A DNA stretch of 64,000 nt from the NCBI RefSeq assembly GCF_027923465.1, contig NZ_BRLB01000006.1, positions 124,001 to 188,000 on the forward strand. Reading direction: 5' to 3'. The notes beneath the pieces were generated by a model that ran no database searches, was not told where the DNA came from, and saw only the letters and a list, made by a program, of their open reading frames with translations. Positions within the stretch are counted from its first letter, which is position 1; each line of letters begins with the position of its first letter. The stretch comes from Vallitalea longa. Lineage in GTDB: Bacteria; Bacillota; Clostridia; Lachnospirales; Vallitaleaceae. Made by a program: the position numbers and the translations under genes. Positions 17,186-26,545 of this stretch are shown here, piece by piece.

Positions 17186-18529
17186 ATGGGTTCACTTGTA
17201 TTAAGTGTGCTAAAAAATAAGAAGTCTAGAAATTATAAGAACAAAGCTATTCTAGAGGGGGCTATGCATAAAAGTAGAAAATATTTTATCTTGGAAGGTG
17301 TAACAGGTATAGGACAAAACTCATTGACTGCAGGAGCTTTTTTGGCTGGTTTTATAGCACTTTTAAATGGTTCTGAACAAATTAATGGTATAGTTGCAGT
17401 CGTTCCAGCTACAGTAGGTTTACTTCAAATATTTTCCTCACTGATATTTGAAAAATTGGAAAGCAGGAAGAAGACAATTGTAAGTATGGCTATAGCTCTT
17501 AGATGTTTATTGTCACTAGTTTATTTTATTCCTATGTTATTAATACCGTTAGGATATGGATTACAAGCTTTTATTATCTGCTATATATTGGCTTATTCCA
17601 TGAATGCACTTATATGTCCAGCATTATTTGATTGGTTGGTTAATGTTACGCCAATATCAATACGGGGACAATATCTAGCGTATAGAGATAAAATATCTTT
17701 AGGAGTTACTGCTATTTTAACAATTTTTCTAGGTAAAGTACTTGACTATTTTAAAGATGCAGGTAATCAAATGATAGGTTTTGCAGTAGTTGGAGTTATA
17801 ATTGCTGTTTTAGGTTTTTTGAATGTTTATGCTTTGATGAATATTAGTGAGTACAAAGAGAATTATACAATAAAAAAATACAATTTGAAACAGGTACTGA
17901 CTACACCATTAAAAAGTGTGTCATTCAGAAAAATAATAATGCTATTCGTATTATGGAATTTCGCTCTTCAAATAGGAGGTCCATATATTGCTATATACAT
18001 GGTAACTAAGCTTAATTTAAAATATACATACATGATGACGTTGTCAGTAATTGCAACAGTAGTCAGAGTTATATTTGCTAATAAGTGGGGAAGTATTGCA
18101 GATAAAAGATCATGGTTTCTAAGCACTAAATGTTCTATAGGGATTTTAGCGGTTGTACATTTCACATGGGGATTTGTTAACGGTTCTAATTATGTTGTTC
18201 TTGCACCATTATTACATATACTATCTGGTATAGCATGGGGTGGAATAGGGATTTCTATGTTCAATATACAATTCTTATTTGCTAAAAAAGAAGGAAGGAC
18301 AATGTACATTGGACTGAATGCTGCTATAGGTGGGATTGTTAGTGGTATAGCAGTTTGGATAGGTGGTAGATTGATTAAATTACTCGAATATAAAGAGTTA
18401 GTTATTTTTAATATACATATAAATAATATGCAGATAACATTTTTTATATCAGGATTATTATTACTGCTGTGTCCATTATTTATAAAAGTATTTATTGAAG
18501 ATAAGAAATTACAACAAGAAACAGAATAG
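17186..18529 (+). CDS. Major facilitator superfamily transporter
   Basis: A 447-residue membrane protein with about 12 hydrophobic segments and an unusually long basic N-terminal cytosolic stretch (to about residue 30). Segments include AFLAGFIALLNG, TVGLLQIFSSLIF followed by the basic loop EKLESRKK (the MFS loop 2-3 region), and ILSGIAWGGIGISMFNIQFLF. The order and loops are those of MFS permeases; the substrate is unknown. GAGGTGA precedes ATG 17186. The divergent AraC gene is its likely regulator. A clear terminator follows. Confidence 0.85.
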   Translation: MGSLVLSVLKNKKSRNYKNKAILEGAMHKSRKYFILEGVTGIGQNSLTAGAFLAGFIALLNGSEQINGIVAVVPATVGLLQIFSSLIFEKLESRKKTIVSMAIALRCLLSLVYFIPMLLIPLGYGLQAFIICYILAYSMNALICPALFDWLVNVTPISIRGQYLAYRDKISLGVTAILTIFLGKVLDYFKDAGNQMIGFAVVGVIIAVLGFLNVYALMNISEYKENYTIKKYNLKQVLTTPLKSVSFRKIIMLFVLWNFALQIGGPYIAIYMVTKLNLKYTYMMTLSVIATVVRVIFANKWGSIADKRSWFLSTKCSIGILAVVHFTWGFVNGSNYVVLAPLLHILSGIAWGGIGISMFNIQFLFAKKEGRTMYIGLNAAIGGIVSGIAVWIGGRLIKLLEYKELVIFNIHINNMQITFFISGLLLLLCPLFIKVFIEDKKLQQETE

Positions 18530-18534
18530 GCAAG

Positions 18535-18575
18535 GGGAAGTTTACTGATTCTATAATTAATAAACTTCCCTTATT
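18535..18575 (+). terminator. Terminator between convergent MFS and HAD genes
   Basis: GGGAAGTTTA (18535-18544) pairs perfectly with TAAACTTCCC (18561-18570), followed by TTATT. Confidence 0.75.
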
Positions 18576-18596
18576 AATTGAAATGTGGTAGGTTTA

Positions 18597-19334
18597 CTAA
18601 TTATTATTTTCAAAAATAATATCACAAGGGCTAAGTCTATAGACCATATCTTTTCTTTCAACTATAATTTTAGCTTTTGTACAAGTATTAGGATCGTTTT
18701 TCAGTTTTGCAACGAGTTCTTTTGTAGGATTTATAGCAATCGGATTAGCAACGGATTTCAACATGGAGAAATCACCAGCCGTATCACCATAGGCATAAGA
18801 TTTGGATAGGTCGATATCATACTTTTCCACAAGATGATTTATAGCTTCTTTTTTGTTCTTGCTATCCCACATGGGATTCACTTCACCTGTGTATATATTA
18901 TTTTTATCCGTTAAATATATTGAGCCCATAAAGTCATTGAACCCATGTTTTTTGGACATGGCGCTAACTAATTCATAAGGAGAACCTGATACAGTTATAA
19001 CTTTATGACCTTGGTCAGTATGCCACTTGATTCTATTTCTTGTATAAGTGTAGACTCTGTCACCTTTTTGTTCAATAACCTTTCCGGCTATGAATTCGAT
19101 CTGAGTTTTATGAAGACCTTTAATAGCATCAGTATAAATCTCTGCCATTTTCAGTAGGTAATCGTCATAATTACCAATACGTTTATCCCATTTAATATAT
19201 TTTTCTCTAACCTCGTTGTACCATCTTTGTTTATCTATAATTTCAGATTTAATTAATTTCTTGAATATTTCAGTTATGAGTCCTTCTCTATAGAGAGTAC
19301 CATCTATATCAAAGAAAGCTGCTATGTTACTCAT
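18597..19334 (-). CDS. HAD superfamily IB phosphatase (SerB-like)
   Basis: A 245-residue cytosolic phosphatase. The four HAD motifs are visible: FFDIDGTLY (nucleophile Asp9 and acid/base Asp11), ITVSGSPYELV (motif II), the Lys region MWDSKNKKEAI (motif III), and YAYGDTAGDFSML (motif IV). The long helical cap between motifs I and II (to about residue 95) is of the PSP/IB subclass, close to SerB and to fungal-type hydrolases acting on small phosphomonoesters. The exact substrate is not predictable. Its ribosome site is AAGGTGG. It is monocistronic and convergent with the MFS gene. Confidence 0.88.
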   Translation of the reverse strand: MSNIAAFFDIDGTLYREGLITEIFKKLIKSEIIDKQRWYNEVREKYIKWDKRIGNYDDYLLKMAEIYTDAIKGLHKTQIEFIAGKVIEQKGDRVYTYTRNRIKWHTDQGHKVITVSGSPYELVSAMSKKHGFNDFMGSIYLTDKNNIYTGEVNPMWDSKNKKEAINHLVEKYDIDLSKSYAYGDTAGDFSMLKSVANPIAINPTKELVAKLKNDPNTCTKAKIIVERKDMVYRLSPCDIIFENNN

Positions 19335-19461
19335 GTTATGACCACCTTTCTTGTGTTTGTCATGTGCTTTATTATTTATTATACCTTATTTATATTAAAA
19401 ACAGTACAGAAATAGATTATTTTAATGTAAATAAAATTATCTATACAAATTAAAATATAGG

Positions 19462-19490
19462 TTGGCTTTTTGTCATAGCTAATATATAAT
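19462..19490 (+). promoter_or_regulatory. Promoter upstream of the ribbon-helix-helix gene
   Basis: TTGGCT (19462-19467), 17 bases, TATAAT (19485-19490), 33 bases before the start codon. Confidence 0.55.
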
Positions 19491-19522
19491 ATTATTGTAC
19501 TGACATAAAGCGAGGTGATAAG

Positions 19523-19705
19523 ATGTCGCCAAAGAAAATGGGCCGACCACATTCTGAAAATCCTAAGAATATAAAATTACAGATTAGAGTAGATCAGGAT
19601 ACTATGGACATGCTTGATGAGTGCGCTGAGAGACTTAATAGTAATCGTTCTGATGTAGTTCGTAAGGGAATAAAGAAGATTGCTGATGACCTAGAGGTAA
19701 AATAA
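19523..19705 (+). CDS. Ribbon-helix-helix (CopG-like) DNA-binding protein
   Basis: A 60-residue protein. A basic N-terminal tail (MSPKKMGRPHSENPKN) is followed by the ribbon-helix-helix fold: strand IKLQIRVDQ, helix DTMDMLDECAERLN, turn SNRSD and helix VVRKGIKKIADDL. Such proteins act as dimeric repressors and are frequently antitoxins or plasmid-copy regulators. The start has CGAGGTGA upstream. Immediately downstream are remains that look like a HigB toxin tail and a HigA N terminus, so this may be the surviving regulator of a decayed toxin-antitoxin or mobile segment, or an unrelated orphan. Confidence 0.82.
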   Translation: MSPKKMGRPHSENPKNIKLQIRVDQDTMDMLDECAERLNSNRSDVVRKGIKKIADDLEVK

Positions 19706-19731
19706 AAGAAGGAAAGACTTAGAAAATATAA

Positions 19732-19794
19732 CCAAGAATAGAAATGGTAATAAAATATAAAAGGGAGTTTGAAAGGAAGCATCGTAATGACTAA
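19732..19794 (+). pseudogene. Possible C-terminal remnant of a HigB/RelE-type toxin
   Basis: An open stretch with no ribosome site reads ...VIKYKREFERKHRND then stop, overlapping the ATG of the next small frame by eight bases. HigB/RelE-type toxins commonly end in a TPxxEI.xAxxYxxEFxxR-like basic helix, and their antitoxin gene starts right there. A stop codon lies directly upstream, so no complete toxin is present. The likeness is judged by eye and needs a profile search. Confidence 0.35.
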
Positions 19795-19915
19795 TTTCAA
19801 CGATTATTTAGATGAGTGTATGAAAGACTCTGAATTAAAAAAGGAATACGATAATTTAGCTGTGGAATATGAGATAGACCAAGCAATGGTAGATGCTAGA
19901 AAAGAAAAAAACTAA
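19787..19915 (+). pseudogene. Truncated HigA-like antitoxin N terminus (42 residues)
   Basis: The frame starts MTNFNDYLDECMKDSELKKE and ends ...AMVDARKEKN then TAA. The pattern (NFxDYLxEQxKDPEFKKEYxxLxxEYxIxxAxxDARKE) is the N-terminal segment of XRE/HigA-type antitoxins encoded next to RelE/HigB toxins. In those proteins a helix-turn-helix of about 50 residues follows this point and is absent here. GAAAGGAAG precedes the ATG, so it may still be translated. Either a broken antitoxin or a minimal non-DNA-binding form. Confidence 0.45.
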
Positions 19916-20081
19916 CTCATAGCCCTGTGGGAAACATGTTATTTCAAGCTATGATTATTTTTATATCATTTTATATTAATTATGATAAAAATAGTTTGCT
20001 TTCATTGCATTTACATATATTGAATTTATCTAATTTATTTGATATCATTTAAGAAAATAAAATAGTAAGGGAGAGTATATT

Positions 20082-20891
20082 ATGTCATTAGCACATGAGA
20101 TTGATTACAAGATTCAAGGGGATGATATGCAATTAGTTGAAATTGAACTTGATCCAAGAGAAAGTGTTATAGCTGAGGCAGGCGCTATGACTTATATGGA
20201 TCAAGGGATAGAAATGGAGACAATATTCGGTGATGGCTCTAAAAATAATTCTAGTGGCTTCATGGGAAAATTAATGGGAGCAGGAAAACGAGTTCTTACT
20301 GGTGAAAGTTTATTCATGACAGTATTTACTAATACTTGGAATGATAAGAAACATGTTTCTTTTGCAGCTCCATATCCAGGTAAAATCATACCTATGGATT
20401 TATCGTATTACGGAGGAAAGATAGTTTGTCAGAAAGATGCATTTCTATGTGCGGCAAAAGGAGTTTCGGTAGGAATTGAATTCCAGAAAAAATTAGGAGT
20501 AGGTTTCTTTGGTGGAGAAGGATTTATCATGCAGAAACTGGAAGGTGATGGACTTGCTTTTGTTCATGCTGGAGGAACAGTTATAGAGAGAGAACTTATG
20601 CCAGGTGAAACTCTTAAGATAGATACAGGATGTTTAGTGGCTCTTACAAAAGATGTACATTATAATATAGAATATGTTGGTAAAATCAAAAGTGCTTTCT
20701 TTGGTGGTGAAGGTCTGTTTTTTGCAACAGTTACAGGACCAGGAAAAGTATGGATTCAATCATTACCATTTAGTAGATTAGCAGATAGAATGCTGAGTGC
20801 CGTTAGAGGAGTACCAGGTGGAAAATCAAAAGGTGAAGGCAGTGTACTAGATGTATTTGGAGGATTAGGTAATCTCTTTGATGGTGATTAA
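20082..20891 (+). CDS. TIGR00266/AIM24 family protein
   Basis: A 269-residue cytosolic protein of the TIGR00266 (AIM24-like) family, with a beta-sandwich fold rich in repeated GGEGxFF elements. Diagnostic stretches are [21 protein letters not shown] near the N terminus, [32 protein letters not shown] in the middle, and [19 protein letters not shown] at the C-terminal side. The biochemical role is unknown; the mitochondrial relative AIM24 affects cristae. AGGGAGAG precedes the ATG. The gene is single, ended by the hairpin at 20916, and lies just before the CRISPR leader. Confidence 0.92.
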   Translation: MSLAHEIDYKIQGDDMQLVEIELDPRESVIAEAGAMTYMDQGIEMETIFGDGSKNNSSGFMGKLMGAGKRVLTGESLFMTVFTNTWNDKKHVSFAAPYPGKIIPMDLSYYGGKIVCQKDAFLCAAKGVSVGIEFQKKLGVGFFGGEGFIMQKLEGDGLAFVHAGGTVIERELMPGETLKIDTGCLVALTKDVHYNIEYVGKIKSAFFGGEGLFFATVTGPGKVWIQSLPFSRLADRMLSAVRGVPGGKSKGEGSVLDVFGGLGNLFDGD

Positions 20892-20915
20892 TGATTTTTA
20901 GATTAATGTCATAAG

Positions 20916-20947
20916 TTGGATAAATACGTATAATATTTATCCAATTT
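20916..20947 (+). terminator. Terminator of the TIGR00266 gene
   Basis: TTGGATAAATA (20916-20926) pairs perfectly with TATTTATCCAA (20934-20944), 7-base loop, then TTTAT. Confidence 0.7.
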
Positions 20948-21187
20948 ATGATATAATAATATTAAATTAGTAGTGATTGAAGCTTATCATTGTTACAAAA
21001 TTATTGGTGCAGAATTTATCTAGTGGTTTAAAGCCAGTTGTGACAAAGGTTTGAGCTAGCTCGTCCTACATAAAATTAACGATATTTTCGACATAATATA
21101 TTAAAAATATTGAAAAGTCAACAAAATTTGTTGCAATGTAAAAATCAAGTAAAGCCTTGAAATTGGCGGGGTGTAGCTGTTGAGTCT
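20948..21187 (+). other. Probable CRISPR leader
   Basis: AT-rich non-coding DNA before the first repeat. It contains CAACAAAATTTGTTG (21120-21134), a 7-bp inverted repeat. The orientation of the array (ATTGAAAC at the repeat 3' end, degenerate repeat at the far right) places the leader here. No protein gene is present; an exact leader boundary or promoter cannot be fixed by eye. Confidence 0.5.
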
Positions 21188-21517
21188 GTATAAGTACATA
21201 ATCCAGTAAAATAAGGATTGAAACGCTAAGGCATTGTGAGTATTAGGGTACTGTTTACTGAGTATAAGTACATAATCCAGTAAAATAAGGATTGAAACTC
21301 TGGGGCGCTCATGGTTGGTGTCATCCAGACGGTGTATAAGTACATAATCCAGTAAAATAAGGATTGAAACTTTCCCCCTTTGATATGTTTGTGTTGTAGT
21401 GTACATGTATAAGTACATAATCCAGTAAAATAAGGATTGAAACTCTATAGGTACGGAGATAGTTCTTACTTCCTAACCGAGTAGAAGTATATAATCAATA
21501 TGTGTAAACAATAGAAA
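21188..21517 (+). CRISPR. Small CRISPR array, four repeats plus a degenerate terminal repeat
   Basis: Four identical 37-bp repeats (21188-21224, 21262-21298, 21334-21370, 21407-21443) begin GTATAAGTACATAATCC and end AAGGATTGAAAC. The spacers are 37, 35, 36 and 37 bp. A fifth, decayed repeat (21481-21517, GTAGAAGTATATAATCAA...) closes the array, so the leader is on the left and transcription is rightward. The ATTGAAAC 3' end is the usual crRNA handle of Clostridia type I-B and some type III systems. The spacers are visibly more GC-rich than the flanks, fitting foreign origin. No cas gene occurs in the window, so the array must depend on Cas proteins encoded elsewhere or be inactive. Confidence 0.95.
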
Positions 21518-21519
21518 AT

Positions 21520-21587
21520 AATAGTGAAACTATAATTAGAATTTCACTTATTGATTTCTATTTTTTTACCTTTCTTTAAAATAGAAA
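21520..21587 (+). terminator. Hairpins following the CRISPR array
   Basis: AATAGTGAAA (21520-21529) pairs with TTTCACTTATT (21542-21552, one bulge), with a T-rich tract shortly after. A second perfect 10-bp stem TTTCTATTTT/AAAATAGAAA spans 21555-21587. These may end the crRNA precursor transcript. The remaining sequence to 21724 shows nothing else clear. Confidence 0.4.
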
Positions 21588-21724
21588 TTAGTATATGGAG
21601 TAATACTAACTATCCCTTGAAATAATCAATAATAGCTGTTAAATATACAAAATAATGTTATAATAAGTAGAAAAGAGTCAAAAAGTGATCATATAGATTG
21701 ACTAGATTATAAGGAGATGTTAGT

Positions 21725-22837
21725 ATGCCACCACTTACGACGCTGATAAAACCAGCTTCAGGCAATTGTAATTTAAGGTGTAAATATTGTTTCTATTATG
21801 ACGTAATGAACAGTAGAGAAGTCAAGAACTATGGGATAATGTCAGAAGAAACATTAGAAATATTAGTTAAAAAAGCTTTTGATTTTGCAGAGGGAATGGT
21901 AACATTCGCTTTTCAAGGGGGAGAACCTACATTAGCTACTTTAGATTTCTATAAAAAGCTGATAGAATTAGAAAAAAAATATAATAAGAATAATATAAAA
22001 GTCAATAATGCGATACAAACAAATGGAATGGTAGTTAATGATGAATGGGCTAAATTTTTCCATGACAATGAATTTCTAGTAGGTCTATCACTAGATGGTT
22101 ATAAAGAAATCCATAATTTTTATCGTGTAGATGCTAATGGTGAAGGTAGTTTTAATAGAGTATTAAAGACTGCTAAGATATTTGATAAGTATAATGTAAT
22201 GTATAATGTCCTTTGTGTAGTTAACAAACATATAGCTAAGCATGGAAGGAAAGTTTATAATTTCTATAAAAAACAAGGATTCAAATTCTTACAATTCATT
22301 CCATGCCTAGATGAAATAGGGGAAGAATTCGGTAAGAATCCATACTCTCTAACACCAAAAGACTATGAAATTTTTTTGAAGACATTATTTGATTTATGGT
22401 ATGATGATTTTGTAAATGGCAATAGGATAAGCATTAGAATGTTTGATAATATCCTTCAGATTATATTGGGATATGAACCTGAGAGTTGTGATATGAGAGG
22501 ACATTGTTCAGTCAGTTCAGTGATTGAAGCTGATGGTTCTGTTTATCCTTGTGATTTTTATGTTTTGGATGAATGGAAATTGGGTAATGTTGTTGATTCC
22601 AGTTTTGAGGAAATATTGAGTTCGGAAAAAGGCATACAATTTATAAAAGAATCAATAAATACAGATTCAAACTGTAATGATTGTGAATTTTACAATATTT
22701 GCCGTGGCGGATGCAAAAGACATAAAGAACCAAAAATCGATGGCAAATATACTAAAAATTATTTCTGTAGTGCATATAAAGAATTTTATAAATATACATT
22801 ACCACGTTTTATGGAAATAGCTAGGAATATAAGATAA
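21725..22837 (+). CDS. Anaerobic sulfatase-maturase-type radical SAM/SPASM enzyme
   Basis: A 370-residue radical SAM protein. The [4Fe-4S]/SAM motif CNLRCKYCFY is near residue 15, preceded by LIKPASGNCN typical of anSME. FAFQGGEPTLA is the SAM-contacting GGE motif. The C-terminal SPASM domain holds auxiliary cluster cysteines in CSVSSVIEADGSVYPCDFYVL, CNDCEFYNICRGGC and YFCSAYKEF. Length and motifs match anaerobic sulfatase-maturating enzymes, which oxidise a Cys or Ser of a sulfatase to formylglycine. No sulfatase is encoded in the window, so it either acts on a distant sulfatase or modifies another peptide. AAGGAGATG precedes the ATG. Monocistronic with a terminator. Confidence 0.9.
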   Translation: MPPLTTLIKPASGNCNLRCKYCFYYDVMNSREVKNYGIMSEETLEILVKKAFDFAEGMVTFAFQGGEPTLATLDFYKKLIELEKKYNKNNIKVNNAIQTNGMVVNDEWAKFFHDNEFLVGLSLDGYKEIHNFYRVDANGEGSFNRVLKTAKIFDKYNVMYNVLCVVNKHIAKHGRKVYNFYKKQGFKFLQFIPCLDEIGEEFGKNPYSLTPKDYEIFLKTLFDLWYDDFVNGNRISIRMFDNILQIILGYEPESCDMRGHCSVSSVIEADGSVYPCDFYVLDEWKLGNVVDSSFEEILSSEKGIQFIKESINTDSNCNDCEFYNICRGGCKRHKEPKIDGKYTKNYFCSAYKEFYKYTLPRFMEIARNIR

Positions 22838-22918
22838 TTAAGTAAAAAAATTTTAATGAAATTAATTAAAAAAGGTGTTTTTTAGCTAAATAAAAATAAA
22901 TATATGATGAAATAACCG

Positions 22919-22958
22919 AAAGAGGTATTAGAGTAAAATCAATATCTCTTTTGTTTTA
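22919..22958 (+). terminator. Terminator of the radical SAM gene
   Basis: AAAGAGGTATT (22919-22929) pairs with AATATCTCTTT (22941-22951, one G-U), then TGTTTTATT. The 420-base gap 22838-23257 otherwise holds only the promoter of the glutamate mutase operon; no cobalamin-riboswitch core was seen although the operon is B12-dependent. Confidence 0.65.
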
Positions 22959-23161
22959 TTAAGTTTTATTAAAAAATACTTCACTATATTAGATTCAACT
23001 GATTTTTATCGGTTACTATAATTATTCATTAGGTTGTTATAATTATTACATAAATGTAGAGGTGTGGATAAGTATAGTATGATTCATGAATTATTGTATA
23101 CAATGCTACAAAAAAACAAAGTATCATTTTGAATAATTGTGCATAATATATAAAAAAGCTA

Positions 23162-23226
23162 TTGACATATTGATACTTTCAGTATATATTAAGGGCATAG
23201 TTGATGTTGTAATAATAACACCCTTA
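23162..23226 (+). promoter_or_regulatory. Promoter of the glutamate mutase operon, with inverted repeat
   Basis: TTGACA (23162-23167), 17 bases, TATATT (23185-23190): a strong promoter. TAAGGG (23190-23195) and CCCTTA (23221-23226) form an inverted repeat over the start of the transcript. It could be an operator or an mRNA stem in the 5' leader. Confidence 0.65.
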
Positions 23227-23257
23227 GAAATAATTAATTGTAATTTGGAGGGACAAT

Positions 23258-23674
23258 ATGAATAATAAAAAGATAGTCTTAGGTGTAATCGGTGCAGATG
23301 TTCATGCCGTCGGGAATAAAATATTAGCATATGCATTTGATAATGCAGGATTTCAAGTGATTAATCTTGGAGTAATGGTGTCACAAGAAGAGTATATAAA
23401 AGCGGCAATCGAAACTGGAGCTGATGCTATATTAGTATCATCATTGTACGGACATGGAGAATTAGATTGCAGAGGGCTTAGAGAAAAATGTGAAGAATCA
23501 GGTATAGGAGACATATTGTTATACGTTGGTGGCAATTTAGTAGTTGGAAAGACACCTTTTGAAGAAGTCAAAAAGAAATTTATTGATATGGGATTCAACA
23601 GAGTATATCCACCAGGAACACTTCCAGATGTTTCTATTAGAGATCTCAAAAATGATTTGGGAGTGATTGACTGA
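23258..23674 (+). CDS. glmS: Glutamate mutase sigma subunit (methylaspartate mutase S)
   Basis: The 138-residue cobalamin-binding subunit of glutamate mutase, which interconverts L-glutamate and (2S,3S)-3-methylaspartate. The B12 motif is complete: [10 protein letters not shown] gives D14-x-H16-x-x-G19, with SSLYGHGE and YVGGNL supplying the SxL and GG parts. Length and sequence match the clostridial family closely. GGAGGGA precedes the ATG. It is the first gene of the operon and shares a TGATG junction with the GlmL gene. Here glmS means the mutase subunit, not the unrelated glucosamine-6-phosphate synthase. Confidence 0.96.
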   Translation: MNNKKIVLGVIGADVHAVGNKILAYAFDNAGFQVINLGVMVSQEEYIKAAIETGADAILVSSLYGHGELDCRGLREKCEESGIGDILLYVGGNLVVGKTPFEEVKKKFIDMGFNRVYPPGTLPDVSIRDLKNDLGVID

Positions 23675-25065
23675 TGGAAGCAGTATTACTCATTGATTTT
23701 GGCAGTACCTATACGAAAGTTACTGCTGTTGATTTAGAAAATAAAGCTATAATAGGTACTTCAAAAGCATTTACGACAATTGAATCAGATATATGCGAAG
23801 GACTTGATAATGCTTTAGATAATCTAAAGTCAAAATGTAGTGATTTAACTGTGAAAGAAATGTTTGCATGTAGTAGTGCGGCCGGAGGACTAAGAATGGT
23901 AGCAATCGGTTTAGTACCTGATTTGACTGCTGAGGCTGCTAAAAGAGCTGCTCTTAGTGCAGGGGCAAAAGTAATGAAAGTATTTTCTTATGAACTTAAC
24001 GAAAGTGAAGCAGAAGAGATTGATGATATAAGACCAGATATAATTCTATTGACAGGGGGAACTGACGGGGGTAACAGAGAGGTTATTTTACATAATGCTA
24101 AGATGTTGGCTTCATTGAAAACAACAGCACCTATTATTATAGCAGGTAATAAATCTGTGCAAGAGAAAGTTGCAGATATATTATGTGAGAAAGAAATCAC
24201 TATATGTGAAAATGTTATGCCTGAACTTGATGTTCTCAATATTGAATCAGCTAGGCTAGCAATAAGAGAAGTTTTTCTCAAGAGGATAGTATATGCAAAA
24301 GGATTATCCAAAGTCAATAAATTAATCGAAGGTATAATAATGCCAACACCATCAGCAGTATTGAAGGCTGCAAAACTTCTTGGAGAAGGTACAGATAATC
24401 AAAAAGGAATTGGTGAGTTAATAGTTGCTGATGTAGGAGGTGCAACAACTGATATTCATTCTATTGCAAAGGGACTACCTAGTAAAGGGGGAGTACTATT
24501 AAAAGGTCTTCCAGAGCCATTTGTAAAAAGAACCGTAGAAGGTGATTTGGGAGTAAGGTATAGTGCAGATGCTTTAGTTGGTTCATGTGGAGTTGAAGAA
24601 CTATTAAAGAGAATTGATTTAGATAAATCTCAGATAGAAGAATATCAGCAATTGATAAAAAGAAACCCTGGTTTCATAACTGACGATGACGAAATATTTG
24701 AAAAATTTGACTTTGGGTTAGCTGCTTTAGCAGTTAAAAATGCGGTAGACAGACATGTTGGAAGAATTGAAACACATTACACACCTTTTGGAGCTACTTA
24801 TGTTCAGACAGGGAAAGATTTGACAACTGTTAGAAACATCATTGGTACTGGTGGTCCTATAATTAATTGTAAAAGAGCAAAAGATGTTCTGAAAGAGTCA
24901 TTATTCGACCCTGTTGAACCATCAATATTGAAACCTATGAGAGGTAAGATTTTTATAGACAGTAAATACATTTTTGCTGCTATGGGGTTATTAGCAGTTA
25001 AATATCCGGATATTGCACTAACTATTATGAAGAAAGATATAAAACTAATATTAGAGGTGAATTAA
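23674..25065 (+). CDS. glmL: Glutamate mutase accessory protein GlmL (MutL)
   Basis: A 463-residue ASKHA-fold ATPase encoded between the two mutase subunits in all classical clusters. The N terminus [18 protein letters not shown] is the phosphate-1 motif. [10 protein letters not shown] and [14 protein letters not shown] are the second phosphate and adenosine-site motifs. GlmL is thought to protect or reactivate the B12 enzyme, although catalysis in vitro needs only S and E. It overlaps the S-subunit stop by one base (TGATG), consistent with coupled translation. Confidence 0.94.
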   Translation: MEAVLLIDFGSTYTKVTAVDLENKAIIGTSKAFTTIESDICEGLDNALDNLKSKCSDLTVKEMFACSSAAGGLRMVAIGLVPDLTAEAAKRAALSAGAKVMKVFSYELNESEAEEIDDIRPDIILLTGGTDGGNREVILHNAKMLASLKTTAPIIIAGNKSVQEKVADILCEKEITICENVMPELDVLNIESARLAIREVFLKRIVYAKGLSKVNKLIEGIIMPTPSAVLKAAKLLGEGTDNQKGIGELIVADVGGATTDIHSIAKGLPSKGGVLLKGLPEPFVKRTVEGDLGVRYSADALVGSCGVEELLKRIDLDKSQIEEYQQLIKRNPGFITDDDEIFEKFDFGLAALAVKNAVDRHVGRIETHYTPFGATYVQTGKDLTTVRNIIGTGGPIINCKRAKDVLKESLFDPVEPSILKPMRGKIFIDSKYIFAAMGLLAVKYPDIALTIMKKDIKLILEVN

Positions 25066-25066
25066 T

Positions 25067-26518
25067 ATGGAATTAAAAAATAAGAAAATAGATGATAAGT
25101 CATTTCAAGAGATTAGGCAGGAAGTACTTTTACAATGGTCAACGGGTAAAAAAGTAGATTTTGATGAAGCTGTAAAATACCATGAGAAGATACCAAAAAA
25201 TAAAATATTCTCTGAAAAATTATATGAGGCAAGTAAAGCAGGAAGTACACTTATACAACCAAGAGCTGGTGTAGCGTTGGTTGATAAACATATAGAACTT
25301 TTAAATTATCTTGTAAAAGAAGGAGAAGCTGATTTATTACCTACAACAATTGATAGCTACACAAGACATAATAGATATAATGAAGTTGAAAAAGGAATTG
25401 ATGAAAGTCGAAAAGCAGGAAGATCAATGTTAAATGGATTCCCTGCAGTTAATCATGGCATTTCTTTATGTAGAAAAGTTAATGAATCCGTAAATGTACC
25501 TGTAGAAGTCAGACATGGTACACCTGATGCTAGACTGCTTGCAGAAATTACTATAGCAGGTGGTTTTACCTCTTTTGAAGGAGGAGCAATCTCTTATAAT
25601 ATTCCATATTCCAAAAATATACCTCTAGATAAAACTATATATGATTGGCAATATGTTGATAGACTTGTGGGCATGTATGAAGAAGCAGGTATCAGCATTA
25701 ATAGAGAGCCTTTTGGACCACTTACTGGAACATTGGTTCCTCCATGTATTTCTCATAGTGTTGCAATAATAGAAAGCTTACTTGCAGCAGAACAAGGTGT
25801 CAAAAATATTACAGTAGGTTATGGACAATGCGGTAACTTGATTCAAGATGTTGCGGCTATCAAAACAATAAAAACCCTTACAGAAGAATATCTACAAAAA
25901 TTCGGTTATGAAGATACTGTAGTTACAACTGTACTTCATCAATGGATGGGTGGATTCCCACAAGATGAATCAAAGGCATTTGGAGTAATCTCTTGGGGAG
26001 CAGCTACAGCAGCATTAGCAGGAGCTACTAAAGTAATAGTTAAGACTCCACATGAAGCAATGGGTGTTCCAACAAAAGAAGCAAATGCAAGTGGACTGAA
26101 AGCGACCAAACAAGTAGTTACTATGTTGAGAGACCAGAGAATGGAGCTTACTAGGGAACTAGAAGAAGAGGAAGAGATAATAAAGGCAGAAACAAGATGT
26201 ATCATTGATAAAACCCTTGAACTAGGTGAAGGCGACATTGCTGTTGGAACAATTAGAGCTTTTCAGGCAGGAGTTATTGATATACCATTTGCACCAAGTA
26301 GACAGAATGCAGGTAAGATATTCCCAGCAAGGGATAATACAGGAGCTGTAAGATTTTTAGAATGCGCTAACATTCCATTTACCAAAGAAATTAAAGAATA
26401 TCATTACAATAAGATACAGGAAAGAGCTAAATACGAAAAAAGAGATATGAGTTTCCAGATGGTTATTGATGATATTTATGCAATAGGTAAAGGAAGATTA
26501 GTAGGAAGACCAAGATAG
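25067..26518 (+). CDS. glmE: Glutamate mutase epsilon subunit (methylaspartate mutase E)
   Basis: The 483-residue catalytic TIM-barrel subunit. It contains [63 protein letters not shown] (with the Arg that binds substrate carboxylate) and [13 protein letters not shown], all diagnostic of GlmE. With GlmS it forms the S2E2 enzyme holding adenosylcobalamin at the interface. GAGGTGAATTAAT of the preceding gene's end serves as the ribosome site; the start is two bases after that gene's stop codon. Full length, with no sign of damage. Confidence 0.96.
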   Translation: MELKNKKIDDKSFQEIRQEVLLQWSTGKKVDFDEAVKYHEKIPKNKIFSEKLYEASKAGSTLIQPRAGVALVDKHIELLNYLVKEGEADLLPTTIDSYTRHNRYNEVEKGIDESRKAGRSMLNGFPAVNHGISLCRKVNESVNVPVEVRHGTPDARLLAEITIAGGFTSFEGGAISYNIPYSKNIPLDKTIYDWQYVDRLVGMYEEAGISINREPFGPLTGTLVPPCISHSVAIIESLLAAEQGVKNITVGYGQCGNLIQDVAAIKTIKTLTEEYLQKFGYEDTVVTTVLHQWMGGFPQDESKAFGVISWGAATAALAGATKVIVKTPHEAMGVPTKEANASGLKATKQVVTMLRDQRMELTRELEEEEEIIKAETRCIIDKTLELGEGDIAVGTIRAFQAGVIDIPFAPSRQNAGKIFPARDNTGAVRFLECANIPFTKEIKEYHYNKIQERAKYEKRDMSFQMVIDDIYAIGKGRLVGRPR

Positions 26519-26545
26519 TAGTATACAAAGAAGGGAAGTAAAAAC

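Noticed and set aside
21101-21418. 105-residue minus-strand open frame with repeated RVSILILLDYVLI segments
   Set aside because: It is the translation of the CRISPR repeats; the repetition comes from the array.
22838-23257. Cobalamin riboswitch before the B12-dependent mutase operon
   Set aside because: Looked for the B12-box and adenosylcobalamin core; neither is present. Only a promoter and a short inverted repeat are seen.
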